Part shown: positions 12,190-24,493 of the stretch, in pieces | How positions within the stretch are numbered: position 1 is the first letter of the stretch | Layout: the number at the start of each line of letters is the position of its first letter | Source: Coenobita brevimanus | Lineage: Eukaryota; Arthropoda; Malacostraca; Decapoda; Coenobitidae | Assembly (NCBI GenBank): GCA_032717465.1 | Contig: CM064732.1 | Location: 18,701,639 to 18,765,638, forward strand | Reading direction: 5' to 3' | DNA length: 64,000 bases | Translations under genes and position numbers: made by a program | The notes under the pieces: generated by a model | Database searches by the model: none | Told to the model about the DNA's origin: nothing | The model's input: only the letters and a program-made list of their open reading frames with translations

Positions 12190-12350
12190 AAAGGTCGTGC
12201 AGGACCTGATGGTAATGTGCAGTTTAAATCTAGTCATGGGTGGTTTATGCAGTTTAAAAACCTTTATTTCCTTCCATAACATGAAGGTGAGTGGAGAGGC
12301 TGCTACTGCAGACGTGAAGGCAGCTGATGCATTTGTGGAGGATTTTTTTT
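12190..12350 (+). pseudogene. pogo/Tigger-type transposase fossil
   Basis: One frame gives NVQFKSSHGWFMQFKNLY (about 12214-12270). After a one-base frameshift at about 12277, a second frame gives HNMKVSGEAATADVKAADAF (about 12279-12340). Together these match the layout of the CENP-B-type DNA-binding region leading into the DDE domain in Tigger/pogo transposases, where a FKxSxGWxxRFKxRxxLHN segment precedes a SGEAxSAD segment. It is a short, frame-broken remnant with no catalytic domain. The family call is by motif recall only. Confidence 0.55.
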
Positions 12351-12955
12351 TTTAAATTAATTTCTTAGTCTTGCTGTTATGTGGTTATTTAAATACTATT
12401 TAACATTTTGAGTAAAAGTTATTTGCAGAATTTATGCACGTTATTAACCTGAAAGTGTTTGGACATGATCACTACCTCACCCATCAATATTAAGTATGCT
12501 TGCGCGGGGATGGTTACATTGATGTTTCATAGAAACTGTAATCTGGCAGATCACTGGATTCACCTAGCATTGTTGTACCCGCTTTCATAGTAGCAAAAGT
12601 TTCTAAAAAATGTTACTCTTAAACCAACGCGTTCAGGCGTTCATACATACAGTATATAAGACATTTCGGTGAAATGGTAATTAGCATGGATACCCTACCT
12701 GTGGGGGCAGCAAGACCATTCTGCCTCTTATTCCTTGTCTTTCCCTCACTTATAATATTTATAAATTAACTTCTTTATTCCTCACTGATAAAAAATTATT
12801 ATCAGGTGTATTGAGGTATGATAGACTTTACTCTTTCCTCTTACATTAGGCAATAAAGAGGACCACAACATCAGTTTATAAACTCTTTCATGCAAAACAA
12901 CATACTTCTTGCTCTATCATTTAATCTCTCTCTCTTTCTCTCTCTCTCTCTATAT
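12351..12955. other. No gene recognised
   Basis: AT-rich sequence with a T-run at 12345-12354 and a short mixed (TC)n/(TA)n run at 12925-12960 immediately before a SINE. I see no coding or structural RNA signal. Confidence 0.5.
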
Positions 12956-12960
12956 ATATA

Positions 12961-13606
12961 CACGGAGCCACTGTGGTAGAGTGTGCGTTTCGCACGCTGG
13001 TGAGCGCGGGTTCGCCTCCCGCCAGAGTTGTAAAAACTTTGGGAAGCGTTCACTAAGCCACTCGCTACTTTGACGGACACAAGGGGTTTTGTGGTTGAAC
13101 CAGTGTCGCATACTGTAGTCGCGGCGCACGACTCTGAGGTTGTCATGATCTTACTCAGGCAACCTATCATTCAAAAGTGCGTCTGATTTCGTATCATATT
13201 ATACACGAATCATATTATTATGCACGAATATATTATACACGAGTATTATTATACGAACATATTATAAACGAATCACATGCGTCTCATTTTATACACGAAA
13301 TCAAATGCTCTTTTGAATGGTAGGTTGCCAGGGCACGATAATAACCTCAGAGTCGCGCGCCGCGACTATAGTATGCTTGAACTCAATCGGCTTAAGGCGG
13401 CCCGATTACACTTGGTTCACAGACTACACACACATCCAAAGCCACTACAACACTACAATCACACTCACAAGCACTTCTCACCCTACATACAGTCTCTACC
13501 AGACAGCCTAAGCCACTAGGTAGAGATACATTGGCTGTATCGTCCCTGTTTCGGCAGGGATAGGCCGGTCCTGCAGTGGACCTCAATGGCTGATGATGAT
13601 GATGAT
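12961..13606 (+). mobile_element. tRNA-derived SINE (family I), interrupted
   Basis: The 5' part is tRNA-like: GTGGTAGAGTG resembles an A box and GGGTTCGCCTCCC a B box, suitable for RNA polymerase III. The body continues through AACCAGTGTCGCATAC, is interrupted by a foldback element (13116-13368), and resumes at GTATGCTTGA through GGCCCGATTACACTTGG and GACAGCCTAAGCCACTAGG. It ends in a TGATGATGATGAT tail at about 13590. The second copy at 59088-59436 (minus) lacks the insert, which fixes the insertion site. Confidence 0.8.
13116..13368. mobile_element. Foldback MITE inside the SINE
   Basis: It has two inverted arms of about 85 bp (13116-13200 and about 13280-13368). Both begin TAGTCGCGGCGC, and they share CGACTCTGAGGTT, GGCAACCTA, CATTCAAAAG and GATTTCGT with small indels between. 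The centre is AT-rich with repeated TATTATACACGAA-like blocks. Against the uninterrupted SINE copy at 59088-59436, the insertion lies at a TA (the left duplicate now reads TG). Non-coding; probably mobilised by a TA-specific transposase. Confidence 0.7.
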
Positions 13607-13618
13607 ATATGCACACAG

Positions 13619-13625
<7 letters not shown>

Positions 13626-13699
<74 letters not shown>
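13626..13699. repeat. (TA)n microsatellite
   Basis: About 37 near-perfect TA units. Confidence 0.95.
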
Positions 13700-13703
<4 letters not shown>

Positions 13704-14218
13704 CTCTATGTCCTGCTTAACTGAAAACTCTGGTATGGAAACTGAATTCACTGATTTGTGTATGAACCTCGGCATTTCATTATTCTTATCAATCATTTAC
13801 GCACGACTGATACTACGCTGCAACAAAAGTTGGCATTCGCCAAGGAGCTCCGACTCTCGGCAGATTTTCGAGATTATTTCTTTATATTTCACTGATAGCC
13901 CTCTGGCTTATATTAAATCTACCAGAGGCTGTTCCTTACTGGAAAACTGGCCAAATGCAGTGAAATAACTGCATGGTTTGTCAGTACAAGTTGTCTTCTT
14001 TCGTGCTCGTTGATCGAATAATTTAAAATAACCACTAACTCCGCATTCTCGCTTTCTGTCGTCGTCCATGGAGACAACAAATGAAAATAAATGACTTTAA
14101 ATTATTCCCTAGTATTGTAACGGAAATTATTTTATAAATATCAATTTTTTATTGACGTTCTTTCCTTACCAGTATTACGCTAGTTATAATTATTGCGTGT
14201 TACCATACTAGATTATGA
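13700..14218. other. No gene recognised
   Basis: Moderately AT-rich unique sequence. An 86-residue open frame at 13708-13968 has no recognisable domain or context and is not called. Confidence 0.4.
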
Positions 14219-14574
14219 TTTTTTTTTTTTTTTACGTGTCCGACTCTTGACAAAGGCTTCAGGGCCTATTTCTCGGGGGCAGTGACCTATCCCAAGGCCT
14301 AGTAGTCCTCAAACGCCTCCACATGTCACTACTTCGGTGCTAACACCCACCAACCATATTGAATACATGCTAGGGCTGTTGCATACAGGACTGGCGTACT
14401 GGTATTAGCGGGGGTATTTTTACATGTGGGCGGGTCATCTGGTAGATCATGAGAGTCTGCCTTTTTTAGGAAATTCAAATCCTTAAACTGTTCCCTGCCC
14501 CAGCTGGGATTCGATCCTGGGTCTATTAGGACTGCAGGGCGCCTCTCTACCGATTCTGCCATCGCCTCCCCTAT
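14219..14574 (-). mobile_element. tRNA-derived SINE (family II), minus strand
   Basis: On the minus strand it begins GGGGAGGCGATGGCAGAATC, has GGTAGAGAGGCG resembling an A box and GGATCGAATCCC resembling a B box. A ~260-bp body follows, ending in a poly-A tail (the T-run at 14219-14233). A second partial copy with GGATCGAATCCCGG and GAACAGTTTAGGGATT lies on the plus strand at 42425-42530. The 77-residue frame on the same strand is incidental. Confidence 0.75.
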
Positions 14575-14879
14575 GCATATTATTCCTGACTGTCCCAGAG
14601 CGATAGTTCTGAAATGTCAATAATTCAGTTTCGGATTTCCTATTCGAACTGCCTCCTACAATTTTGAAATATACTGGTACTTTGGCGTATACTTATTGTT
14701 CTCAATAACAGTTTTGCAGAACGGGTTTCACCCCGTAAAGATATAAGGAAGAATATGTGCATTATCGCTGACCGAAATCTTCTGGGTACTCTGCCGTCAT
14801 TTCTTAGGCCGACTGTACCATGAACCGACCGTGGCAACACCCACGCCCTACAATGGTCTGACCGAACATTTGATTTTGT

Positions 14880-15480
14880 TCTGTGACCCTTACCTTTGGC
14901 CTCTTGTTGATACTTGAACTACTTTATTCATACCTGATCCTTAATCCTTTTTTCAAACTTTGGTCCAAATTTGATCAAAATTGTTTAACATGACTTTCCA
15001 CTGTGACCTTGAGCTTTGACCTGTTGCTCTCAAAATTGGATTCCTTCATCTTTGCCTGGCCCTCAATCCTTCCATCAAGTATGATTCATTTTGAATCAAA
15101 AGTGTATGTTTTAAGGACAAACATTTGACTTTGCCTTGTGAGCTTGACTTTTGACGGTGTGCTTTCAAAATCGAAATCCATCATCCCTGATTTACACTAA
15201 ACCTTCTCACAAAGCATGGTCTAAACTGGATAAACCCTGTATAAGCAAATCTTGCCATACAGCCATGACCATTGACCTTTTGTTCTTAAGACATATCAAG
15301 TTAGCCCCCATGGATGATCATCATCATTACCACCAAATTTGCGTTTTTACCTTGACTATAGACGGATTGTTCTTGGAGCTGAATCCCTTTGTTCCTGCCT
15401 TACCCTCAACCCCTCCACTAAGTTGGTTGAAATGAGATGAAACTGCTTAAGCTGACCTTGCCATTCGACCTTGACGTCCA
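14880..15480 (-). repeat. Degenerate tandem array with TGACCTTGACC motifs
   Basis: About four units of roughly 130 bp contain variants of TGACCTTGAGCTTTGACC, CTCAAAATTGGATTCC and CCTCAATCCTTCCATCAAG. It is related in reverse orientation to 1-812 and to the isolated unit at 58040-58200. No gene is supported. The flanks 14575-14879 and 15481-15807 show nothing recognisable. Confidence 0.6.
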
Positions 15481-15819
15481 AATTGTTTTCCTCAAATATA
15501 ATAGGTGTAATAAATACAGAAATGCCCTAAAATTAAGAAAATACCATAGCTAATATCCTTCACCATCACAGCAAATTATGCAGGCTAACTTCATTCAGAA
15601 GCAAATCTTTTCTTGGGAATCGTCAAATCTTGGGTCGCTTTTGCCCCATTGCATACGGTAGTATCATTAGTTTTCAAATTCTTTCCAGATCATCGGTCTT
15701 CGATCAGCAACATATAGGTCGCTGGAAACCAATGCTTCCAATGGTCTCTCTGGTTTTATGGGGTTGAAGTAAAAGAAGAAAAAAGAATAACCTTGAGATT
15801 TGATCATCTATCTATCTAT

Positions 15820-17949
15820 CTATCTATCTATAGCCCGACGCCCTAATCCCGCAAAGGGTGGCCGCAGACAAAACGCCTCCAAGTCACTGTCACCCACCAT
15901 TTGACTACCCTGCCCCCAACTCAAACTCCCCTTCCTCATATACCTCTCAACTCCATCCCTCCACCTCATCCTCGGTCTACCCCTCCCTCTCCCTCCCTCC
16001 ACCTCACCTACATACACCCTCTTAGTCAGTCTTTCATTCTCCATTCTCTCCACATGTCCAAACCACCTCAGTGTATTTCTCCTAATCTTTTCAACCACAT
16101 CCACATCTACCCCACAACGTTCCTTCACTTCTTCATTCGTCAACCTGTCCCTCCACGTCACTCTACATGCTCCTCTCAAGTAACTCATTTCCACTGCTCT
16201 CACTCTTGACTTGTTCCCCTCTTGCAAGGTCCACGCCTCGCTTCCATACGTCAGGGTGGGGATCACAATACCATCATGCAGTGACTTCTTAACTTCCTTA
16301 CTCACCTCCCTATTTCTCATCACTGCTTTCAGTGTACCAACAACCTTTCTTCCCTGCTGTACCCTTTCACGTACTTCATCCCCCAAAGTTCCATCCTTAC
16401 TCATCACACTACCCAAGTACTTGAATGCACTCACATTCTCCATATCCTCACCATCCAACCTCACTGCACACTCTGTGACTTCATTCCTCTCAAACACCAT
16501 AACTTTACTTTTGTTTACATTAACTTTCAGATTCCTCCTCCTACACACTGTCCCAAATTCATTCACCAAACCTTGCAACTCCCATTCATCTTCACTCAAC
16601 AATACTGTATCATCAGCAAACAGCAACACCGGAATCTTCCAAATCTCACACTCATTCATTAGAGCCACCCCCACATCCACTGCCCTACCTTGCACCTCCT
16701 TTACAACCCCATCCATGTATATATTAAACAGCCATGGAGACATCACACAACCCTGTTTCAGTTCCACATTGAGATCAAAGAACTCACTCAGCTCACCATC
16801 CACTCGCACCGTAGCCCTAGCTCCCTCGTACATACCCTTCACAGCACTCAACAATTTCCTCTCCACTCCATATATTCTTAATACCTTCCACATACCTTGC
16901 CTGCCTATTCTGTCATAAGCTTTCTCCAAGTCCATGAAGGCAGCATACACTTTCCTTCCCTTCTCTAGATACTTCTCCACTAAACATCTTAGAACAAATA
17001 TCTGATCTACACACCCTTTTCCCTTCCTAAATCCCCCTTGTTCTTCTCCAACTAGCTCCTCTGTCATATGCCTAACCCTATCAATGAGTATTCTACCATA
17101 TATTTTACCAGTCACACTAAGAAGGCAAATACCCCTATGGTTACCACATACTTCTCTCTCCCCTTTTCCTTTGTACAGAGGAACAATTATACCTGATTTC
17201 CAGTCCTCTGGAACCCTTCCCTCTTCCCAAGCCAATCTACACAACTTCCATATCCACTCCACAACAATCTCACCCCCATACCTAAGCATTTCACCACACA
17301 CTCCATCAATTCCTGGGGCCTTTCCCAGCTTAATCTTCTTCATCGCTTCCACAACTTCCGACCTACTGATCTCTTCCTCCCTCCTCTCATCTCTTCTTCT
17401 CCCAGCCATTCCCCAACCACTTATACTCACACTGCTCTCACTCTCTACATTCAACAAATCTTCAAAGTGCTCCTTCCATCTCCTCAATTTCTCTCTCTTC
17501 TCCACCAACAATCTATTATTCCTATCTTTCACTCCCCTACTATTTCCCCTTTCACACTGCCTTACTTTCTTTACCTCCTTCCAAAACAATTTCTTACTCT
17601 CCCTCCATTTCACACTCAGATTCCTCCCAAACTCTTCATCCACTTTCTTCTTACTCTCCTTCACCAGTCTCTTAACCTCCCTTCTCCTGCTCACATATAC
17701 CTCTCTCTTCTCTCTCTCATCTTCTCCCCTACCTCTACTCGCCAACCATTCACCATATGCCTTCTTCTTTTGTTCCACAGCTCGTTTCACCTCATCATTC
17801 CACCATGCTGTCCCTTGCACACCCTTGCATCTCCTCCTCACTCCACAAACCGCCTCACACGCTGCGCTTATCTCTTCCGTGAATATCTTACATACGTCTT
17901 CCACCCCTTCCATCTGCTCTAGCTCATACCTTCCCAATCTTTCTTCCAC
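15820..17949 (-). pseudogene. RTE reverse transcriptase region (copy B)
   Basis: 709 codons. Residues 196-275 give EISRSEVVEAMKKIKLGKAP and DWKSGIIVPLYKGKG; 338-346 is FMDLEKAYD (motif A Asp); 398-412 is KQGCVMSPWLFNIYM (motif B); 444-447 is FADD (motif C). LTYGSEAW and [19 protein letters not shown] follow. The enzyme would synthesise cDNA at the target nick. Compared with copy A, two bases are missing at about 15885, so the native ending [17 protein letters not shown] is replaced by a shifted tail that stops inside the ATAG repeat. The upstream stop at 17983-17985 is in the same frame, so this is the downstream part of one ORF rather than a separate gene. Confidence 0.88.
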
Positions 17950-17982
17950 TATGCTCTTATACTCTGTCCTTTTCTCACTATC

Positions 17983-18849
17983 TTACAATTTCTCCACTCT
18001 TCTCACAGGAGCTGCTTCCTCCTGTCTTCCCCTTCGTCTCCTCAACCACTTTCTTTGCAGCTCTACCTTGGCCATCACTAAGTGATGGTCCGATACTCCA
18101 TTCCCCCACCCTCTCCACACCCTTGCATCCAACACTTGTCTTCTCATTCGCTCATCCACACACACGTAGTCTATCATTGCCTTTCGTTCAACAAGTTCAC
18201 CATCCATCCTCCTCATTACTCTCCATGTATACCGGTGGATCATCTTATGACGAAAGTAGGTGTTGGCTATTGCCAACCCCTTACCAGCACAGATGTCCAT
18301 CAAAGCACTACCATTCCCATCTACTTCAGCTGGCACACCCCACTGACCAATCACTCCATCCACTCGTACATTCCCAACTTTGCCATTCATGTCTCCAATC
18401 AACAGCACTCTCTCGCTCCTTTCAAACTTGTCCATACATGCTTCTACTCTCGCCCAAAACTCATCTTTCACTCTTGCCACTCGATCCTCTGTTGGAGCAT
18501 ACACACATACAATCGCCCATGCTTGTATACCTACTTTCATCCTCACCCATACAATCCTTGCACCCACTGTTCCATACTCTCTTATATTCTCCTTCCACTT
18601 CTTGCTTATCATCAGACATACTCCCTCTCTTGCCCTCTCATTCTCACTGACTCCCGCACATATACCTACACCGTATTCCCATTCTCTCATCCTTTCACCT
18701 TTCCATTTAGTTTCAGTCAATCCACATATATCCACTTTTGCATCCTCAAGCACCTGGACAATCTCTCTCTCTTTCACGTCATCATTCACTCCTCTCACAT
18801 TCCACGTTCCTACCCTCAGAATGTCCTTTGTCCGTTCCTTAGTCGTCAA
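17983..18849 (-). pseudogene. RTE apurinic-type endonuclease region (copy B)
   Basis: 288 codons. Residues 15-20 are TWNVRG, 45-49 TETKW (catalytic Glu), 152-155 GDMN, and 253-256 SDHH, so all hallmark residues of the exonuclease-endonuclease-phosphatase fold are present. It would nick the genomic target. The frame ends at TAA (17985-17983). The aligned copy C has CAA at this place and continues into the RT region, so the stop is a single C-to-T change. The upstream region (18850-18996) is non-coding 5' UTR. Confidence 0.85.
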
Positions 18850-18996
18850 CGTATGGTCCGTCCGGGTCCGAGGCGCTTTATTTGCTTTTTTAGTTAGATC
18901 TTTTTACGGGGTGGGGCACTAACCCACCACCAACCCTTTTAGTCGCCTCGTACGACAAGCAGGGATACTGGGGGAGTATTCTTGAGACCCCCCTAC

Positions 18997-19495
18997 TTTT
19001 TCTATCATCCTCGATATAATTAAACAATATTAACCAGTAAAGGCATGCCACGAAACATTTCACCATACACTGCACTTTGATTTCTCATGTATATTCATAT
19101 GCGTTATATGCAGGTTTGTGAGTGATAGTTATCCCTTTCCCTAGTACTGCCCAACTTTATTTAATATTACAACCTTCCATGGTGTATGTATATGTATGCA
19201 TAACTTTCCAGCTGTAAGTCTTTCACTGAATCAGTTGGTTTGGTAATCCTATAACTGACTGGCATCCTTTCACTTTCATTTGACTATTTCACTTTCACTT
19301 TGTCTGGAATAGCCATCTTTACATCTCGCCTGCTGAGTTGCACAAGAATACAGTGCTAGACACGAAAAAAATGTTATTAACAGGATGCAGAACTGCAGTA
19401 CTGGCTTACTTTTGTTACGAAGAAATGGGAAATCAGCAGCAGAAAGAAGGATGAAAATCTTCGCATTATCAAATTGGACGAACTATTGGCAATAT
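18997..19495. other. No gene recognised
   Basis: AT-rich unique sequence upstream of the RTE copy. Near 19275-19300 the motif TTTCACTTTCA recurs a few times. No coding signal. Confidence 0.4.
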
Positions 19496-19543
19496 ACTTT
19501 CCCGTTCGTTTCTTGATCTCTATTTTCTCACCTTCCTTCACTG

Positions 19544-19602
<59 letters not shown>

Positions 19603-19840
19603 ATGACCCTTTTACCAACAAACAAAGCTCTCTCCCTCCCTCCCTTCCCTTTCGTCTCCCAGTCCCTCACATCCCAGTCCTACCCTCCTGCTTCCTGCTC
19701 TCCCTCCCTTTTCTCATTCCTCTCGCCTCCCCAAGTTATCTCCAACCTCATCAAGGGGGCGGCGCTCCTGGCAATATTGAGAACACGTCCCCCCCTTTTT
19801 GCTCCCCTACCCCCTCTCCCCCCCCCCAAGAAAAAATGAA
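19496..19840 (-). repeat. Polypyrimidine tract with (TC)n
   Basis: C/T-rich plus strand containing a perfect (TC)n run at 19551-19603. A 121-residue Ser/Leu/Pro-rich frame is a composition artefact. Confidence 0.8.
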
Positions 19841-21130
19841 AGAGAAATTGGCAACACGAATCCTTTCGCCGCTGGCGTCAGATTCCCTCCCTAAAACTCT
19901 CAAATTTCTCTTCCCACCTTCCACCACAACGTCTCATACTGATTCTTATCGTTCTATTTCCTTTCCCTATAGTGTCTCAATATCATCATCATTATCATCA
20001 TGTTCACCCTTCTTTCAGGAACCTCTTCGTGATGCAACTTGCATTTCTCATCCGAGCTCTCTTCAGAATCTGATCTTGCCTTTGCCTCTTTTGAGTGTGT
20101 GCAAATTTCTCAGTGTTGCTTATTTCACTTTACCTATTCGTCCTTAGTTCTGAAATTTCCGTTGAATTACATTTTATCATCATCATTAGTCAGCAGTAGG
20201 TAATTTAAATATCATCAGCCTTATAATCATAATCATCATCAACTCTTCAGAGTGTGCAGTAAGAGTCAGGTCCACATTATCTAATTTGAGGTAAAGGAAC
20301 CCTAGGATATGTATAGGCAGGTGAACGGTCCACGCCATTTATGACATTACGTGATCGAGAAACCTCCAGCCGTTCTTGGGGATCAGTACCTAACGCCCTT
20401 AGACTACTAGATCACCAAGCGTCTTCTTCATGACTCCCACCTTCCTTTTATCCCTTCAGTCTGAGGACATAGTTTTCTTTGTATAGTTCTCATTACCCAG
20501 TGATACTACTCAGCAAAGTAGTAACATTTCTAATTGGAGGTGTTAGATATAGTCCTCATAAACTTTTCATTACCAAAGGTTTTCTTTAAGCTGAATAAAA
20601 TAATCTAATGGAAGTGAAAATAATGAAGATACATCATTGTAGTAAAGAGATTAGTTTCTTTCTTGATCCATCTAACTTTCTGGACTTAACTCCTTTTTAT
20701 TCCCTCCAGTCAGACGACAGACTGTTTGTTTTAATCTTAATTCCACCTAGCAGTTCTGTTTAGATTTAGGGTCATCATTTTAGTACACAAATATAAAAGT
20801 GTTTTCAAGCCCAATGTTGAGTAAGGATTCCCCGTAGTTAAATAAAGTCACTTAGAGAGACAGTATAGTAGAAAAGAATAATCGAAAGAAAGCCGTTAAA
20901 CACCCCATTCTATCTACGTATATTTCTTGTTCTTGCTATATTGAGACAATTGTACACAACCTAGGAAGACATCCCGTACTGAAGATGTCAATGAACTCTA
21001 TATTTAGCTCTACTTTCAACAATCCTGGCTAACCTAAGTGAATATGGCCAAAAAAAAAAAAAAATGACGTGATTGAAGGGAACTCCTAATCTTTGTTATC
21101 CTTTCTGGTGATCAGTTATGACCATCGGGT
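19841..21130. other. No gene recognised
   Basis: 1.3 kb of AT-rich unique sequence with small (TCA)n-like stretches near 19985 and 20170-20240 and a poly-A run at 21050-21064. Short open frames show no domain. Nothing further can be supported. Confidence 0.4.
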
Positions 21131-22017
21131 TTGATTTTCTCCCATAGTTGCATTCCTCCATCCTGACCTTCCCATCTCCTCTTTTCGACACTCCATTCCT
21201 TCATTCTAACTCTTCCCTTCTTCATCCCTTCACCCGTAACTTTCCATCTCTTCATCCTTACCCCTACATCTCTCTATCTCAATCTCCCCAATCCTCCTTC
21301 CGCACTCTCCATTTCTCCATCCTAACTCTCCCACATTAGCACATCAAACTTAACCTCCCTATCCCATACTTTTCTATCCTTCCATCCTTTCATGCTCCCC
21401 CTATCATCCCTCCGTCCTAACCCTGTCATCCCTCTATCTTCACGTCTCCATTCCTCCTGCCTCACCTCTCTATCTCACATTCCTAAGTACTCCATCCCTC
21501 TTTCCAGATTTCTTCAATGCTGCCTACTCTTTTTCCTCTTCTTCTCTCGACTCCCCCCCTCCTCTCTCTCTCTCTCTCTCTCTTGTCTGCCTGTATCTGT
21601 TCTCCATTTACCATCTTCTTGTCTTCTCCCTGGCCTTATCGACTCTTCCTCTTTTCCATTTCCATGTCCACCTTTTACAGTTTTACTCCAGTCTTCCTCC
21701 TGCTTTATCCTCCTCCCTATTGCCCGCATATTCTTGTCCCCTCATTCTTCTTATTATTTATTTTATCTCCTCTGTCATGTTTTTTTATATCTCTTTCACT
21801 CCCTCTGTAACTCCTCTCTAATCTTTCCTCTCTCCTATGTATTAAATCTCTTCAGATCATCTTCCCTCCATCTTTTTGTTTTTCGTTTCCCTTCTCCTTT
21901 ATCCCTTGGCTCCTTTCTCTTCTCTTTCACCAGACAATCTTCTTTCTCCTTATCCTCAGCCTCCTTCTTTCCGTCTCTTGCCTTTCTTCTTACTCTCCAC
22001 ATTTCCTCAATTTCTGA
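21131..22017 (-). repeat. Polypyrimidine tract
   Basis: About 890 bp of C/T-rich plus strand, with recurring CTCTCCATTCCTCCATCC-like phrases. It ends abruptly at about 22017, where strand composition flips to purine. Ser/Leu/Phe-rich frames here are artefacts. Confidence 0.8.
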
Positions 22018-22299
22018 CTAATGGCGGAGAGAAAGAAGGAGGAAGGATAAATGGGATGGAGGGAGAGAAGAGGACCTTGGAAGGAAAAGAGGGATTAGAA
22101 AAGGGAAGAAGATGAGACGGGGAGAAAGAGGGAGGGAAAGGAAACGGGAGTGAAAAAGGAGGAAGAAGTGGAAGGAGGGGAGAAGAGGGAGGAGAAAAGA
22201 GAAGACCTTGGAGTGAGTGAGAGCTCTGTTAAGGGGACAGAACAATAAAGAAAAGAAGGAAGAGAACTAATGTGGAGAAACCTGGACTTCTGACGAGGT

Positions 22300-22368
<69 letters not shown>

Positions 22369-23922
22369 TGAGGAGAACTAAGAGAAGAAAGACAATCGCG
22401 AATGGAGAGAAAGAGAGAGGACAATGGAAGAAAGCAAGGAAGAAACATATCGCTGCTGGAGATAGGATCATTGTTAAATGAGAGGAAAAGCAAAGGTATT
22501 GTACATAGGACTGACAGAAAACGTGATGAAGGGTAAGAAGGACAGAAAGGCAAGTATGATCGGAACTGAAATATGGAAGATGCCAAGAGAAAGAGGAAGA
22601 GGAGTAGGTAAAGGAGAAGAGAAAAGAGCAGACAAGACTGTATTAGCGGAAAGGGAGGTATCAAGAAGAGAAAAGGGAAAGAATTAAGAGACGAAAATTA
22701 TTGATGTACATGGAGGGAAGGAGGAGAAAGAAAGGGTGAGGAAGAGAGACAGGAGGAGGAACGAGAAATATGGCCGCTGGAGAGAGAGAAAAAGAGAAAA
22801 TATAAAAAAAGATGACGGGAGGCGAGGAAAAGGATGACTACGGAGGAAATTTGGAAGGAAAGGAAAAAAGTTGAGGAGCGGAAGGCGAATGTGGAAAGTG
22901 CGGAAACTGGAAAGAGAAAAAAGATGAAAGAAAGAGTACAGGAACAAGAAGAGTACTAGTGGATGAAAAAGATCGGGGAGCAGAGAAAACAGAGGTAAAG
23001 AAAGGGAGCAGGCGTGTTTGTCGACCTGCATCGTGCCATAAAACCGCTAAAGGGGAAATAAATAGTCATTGTGAGTAAAGGAATGTGGTAGGATTGGTTG
23101 AATACTTGATGATCGGTGGAGCTAAGAAACCTTACTTTATAATAATGGCTTTGACAGGACTAGTGGTTTAGTGCAGTGAGTGTTTACTTTAAAAGGGCTC
23201 AAGAAAAGAAAATTTGAGGAAAAAGAGAAGGGCCTAGAGGACAAAAAAATGAGTAAGATGAGACGGAAGTGAGGTGTAGATGCTGGGAGGGAGTATACTC
23301 TATGAAAATGGATGTTGCAGGGTTGTTTAAGTTTAGTGAAGGTCTATTTCAAGGCTTCATACAACACCATCTACATGAGCTTGCCTTGCTCTTATATACT
23401 GTAACTGTCTTGCTCTTATATACCGTAAACGACCTTTTGTGAAGCAGAGAAAAACAGAGAGACGAATATTGTAGAAAATTTTAATGGAGAGAAGAGGAAA
23501 GTGTAAGGTGAAAAAATTAAGGACAGGCATGGCAACTGTGGCTATGATAAATGATGGAGGGAGAATGAGGAAAGGAAAAGGGTGACATATGGTGACAAAA
23601 AATATAATAAGTTTTCTGTCGGAAGGTGAACATGGACGATATGGAAATAGAGAATTCATATACGGAAGAAAAGAGGTAGCAAGAGCAGGAACATGAATGA
23701 AAAAGGAAGAGAAGATAATGATAAATGGTGAAGAATTAAGCAGGGAATGAGGATGTGCAGAGAGGAAATGCGGAGGGAGAGAGAAAATTTATCAGGAGGA
23801 GAGAAGGCTGAATATGAAAGGTAAGGGAATAGGGAATAAAGAAAAGAGGATAGATAGATGGAGGAAACAAGCAGAGAAACTGAGGACGGAAAACAAATGA
23901 GAATAGAAATGTGTGACTGTGA

Positions 23923-23962
<40 letters not shown>

Positions 23963-24107
23963 TATAAGAGAGATAGGGAAGCGAATATGGAAGGAACAGA
24001 AATATGGAACAGAAGAAAAGAGGGAGAGATAGGAGAAACTTGCAGAGGACCTGAGGACCGACAAGAGTACAGAGCAGAGAAATGTGAGCCTGAGATAAGG
24101 GAGTCAC

Positions 24108-24165
<58 letters not shown>

Positions 24166-24440
24166 CAGTAGATTATGGCAGCAGGAAATAGGATAAATGA
24201 TGATATGAGAAAAGGAAAAAATATTTTCGAGGAAAACCAAAAGGTAACAGGGAGAGGAAGGCGAATATGGACGTTGTGGAAAAAAAGGAAGCTATAAAGA
24301 GGAAACGCAGATCGTAAAAGTAGGAACAGGAAACGGGAATGGAAGAGAAGAGGGAACAGAGAAAAAGTAGGATAGTGATAAGGAAAGTACTGAGGAAAGA
24401 GAATGGGGGCTTAAATGAGACAAAAATTGTAGATGGGAAT

Positions 24441-24493
<53 letters not shown>

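Larger units (their letters stand above)
15808..18996 (-). mobile_element. RTE-clade LINE, copy B, near full length
   Basis: This is the best-preserved retrotransposon in the window, about 3.2 kb on the minus strand. From 18996 downward there is a 5' UTR with CCCTGCTTGTCGTACGAGGC and GGTTGGTGGTGGG. Then come an endonuclease frame (18849-17983), eleven in-frame codons after a stop, a reverse transcriptase frame (17949-15820), and an (ATAG)n tail at 15808-15831. Total coding length of about 1008 codons matches the single-ORF RTE layout. Only two lesions are visible: one nonsense codon and a 2-nt deletion near the C-terminus. Most other RTE copies here are truncated or scrambled. Confidence 0.92.

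Noticed and set aside
12961..13040. Functional tRNA gene
   Set aside because: A- and B-box-like motifs are present, but the acceptor and other stems do not close well and the sequence continues into a SINE body shared with 59088-59436.
17084..18085. 333-residue plus-strand frame
   Set aside because: Antisense shadow of the RTE endonuclease and RT on the minus strand.
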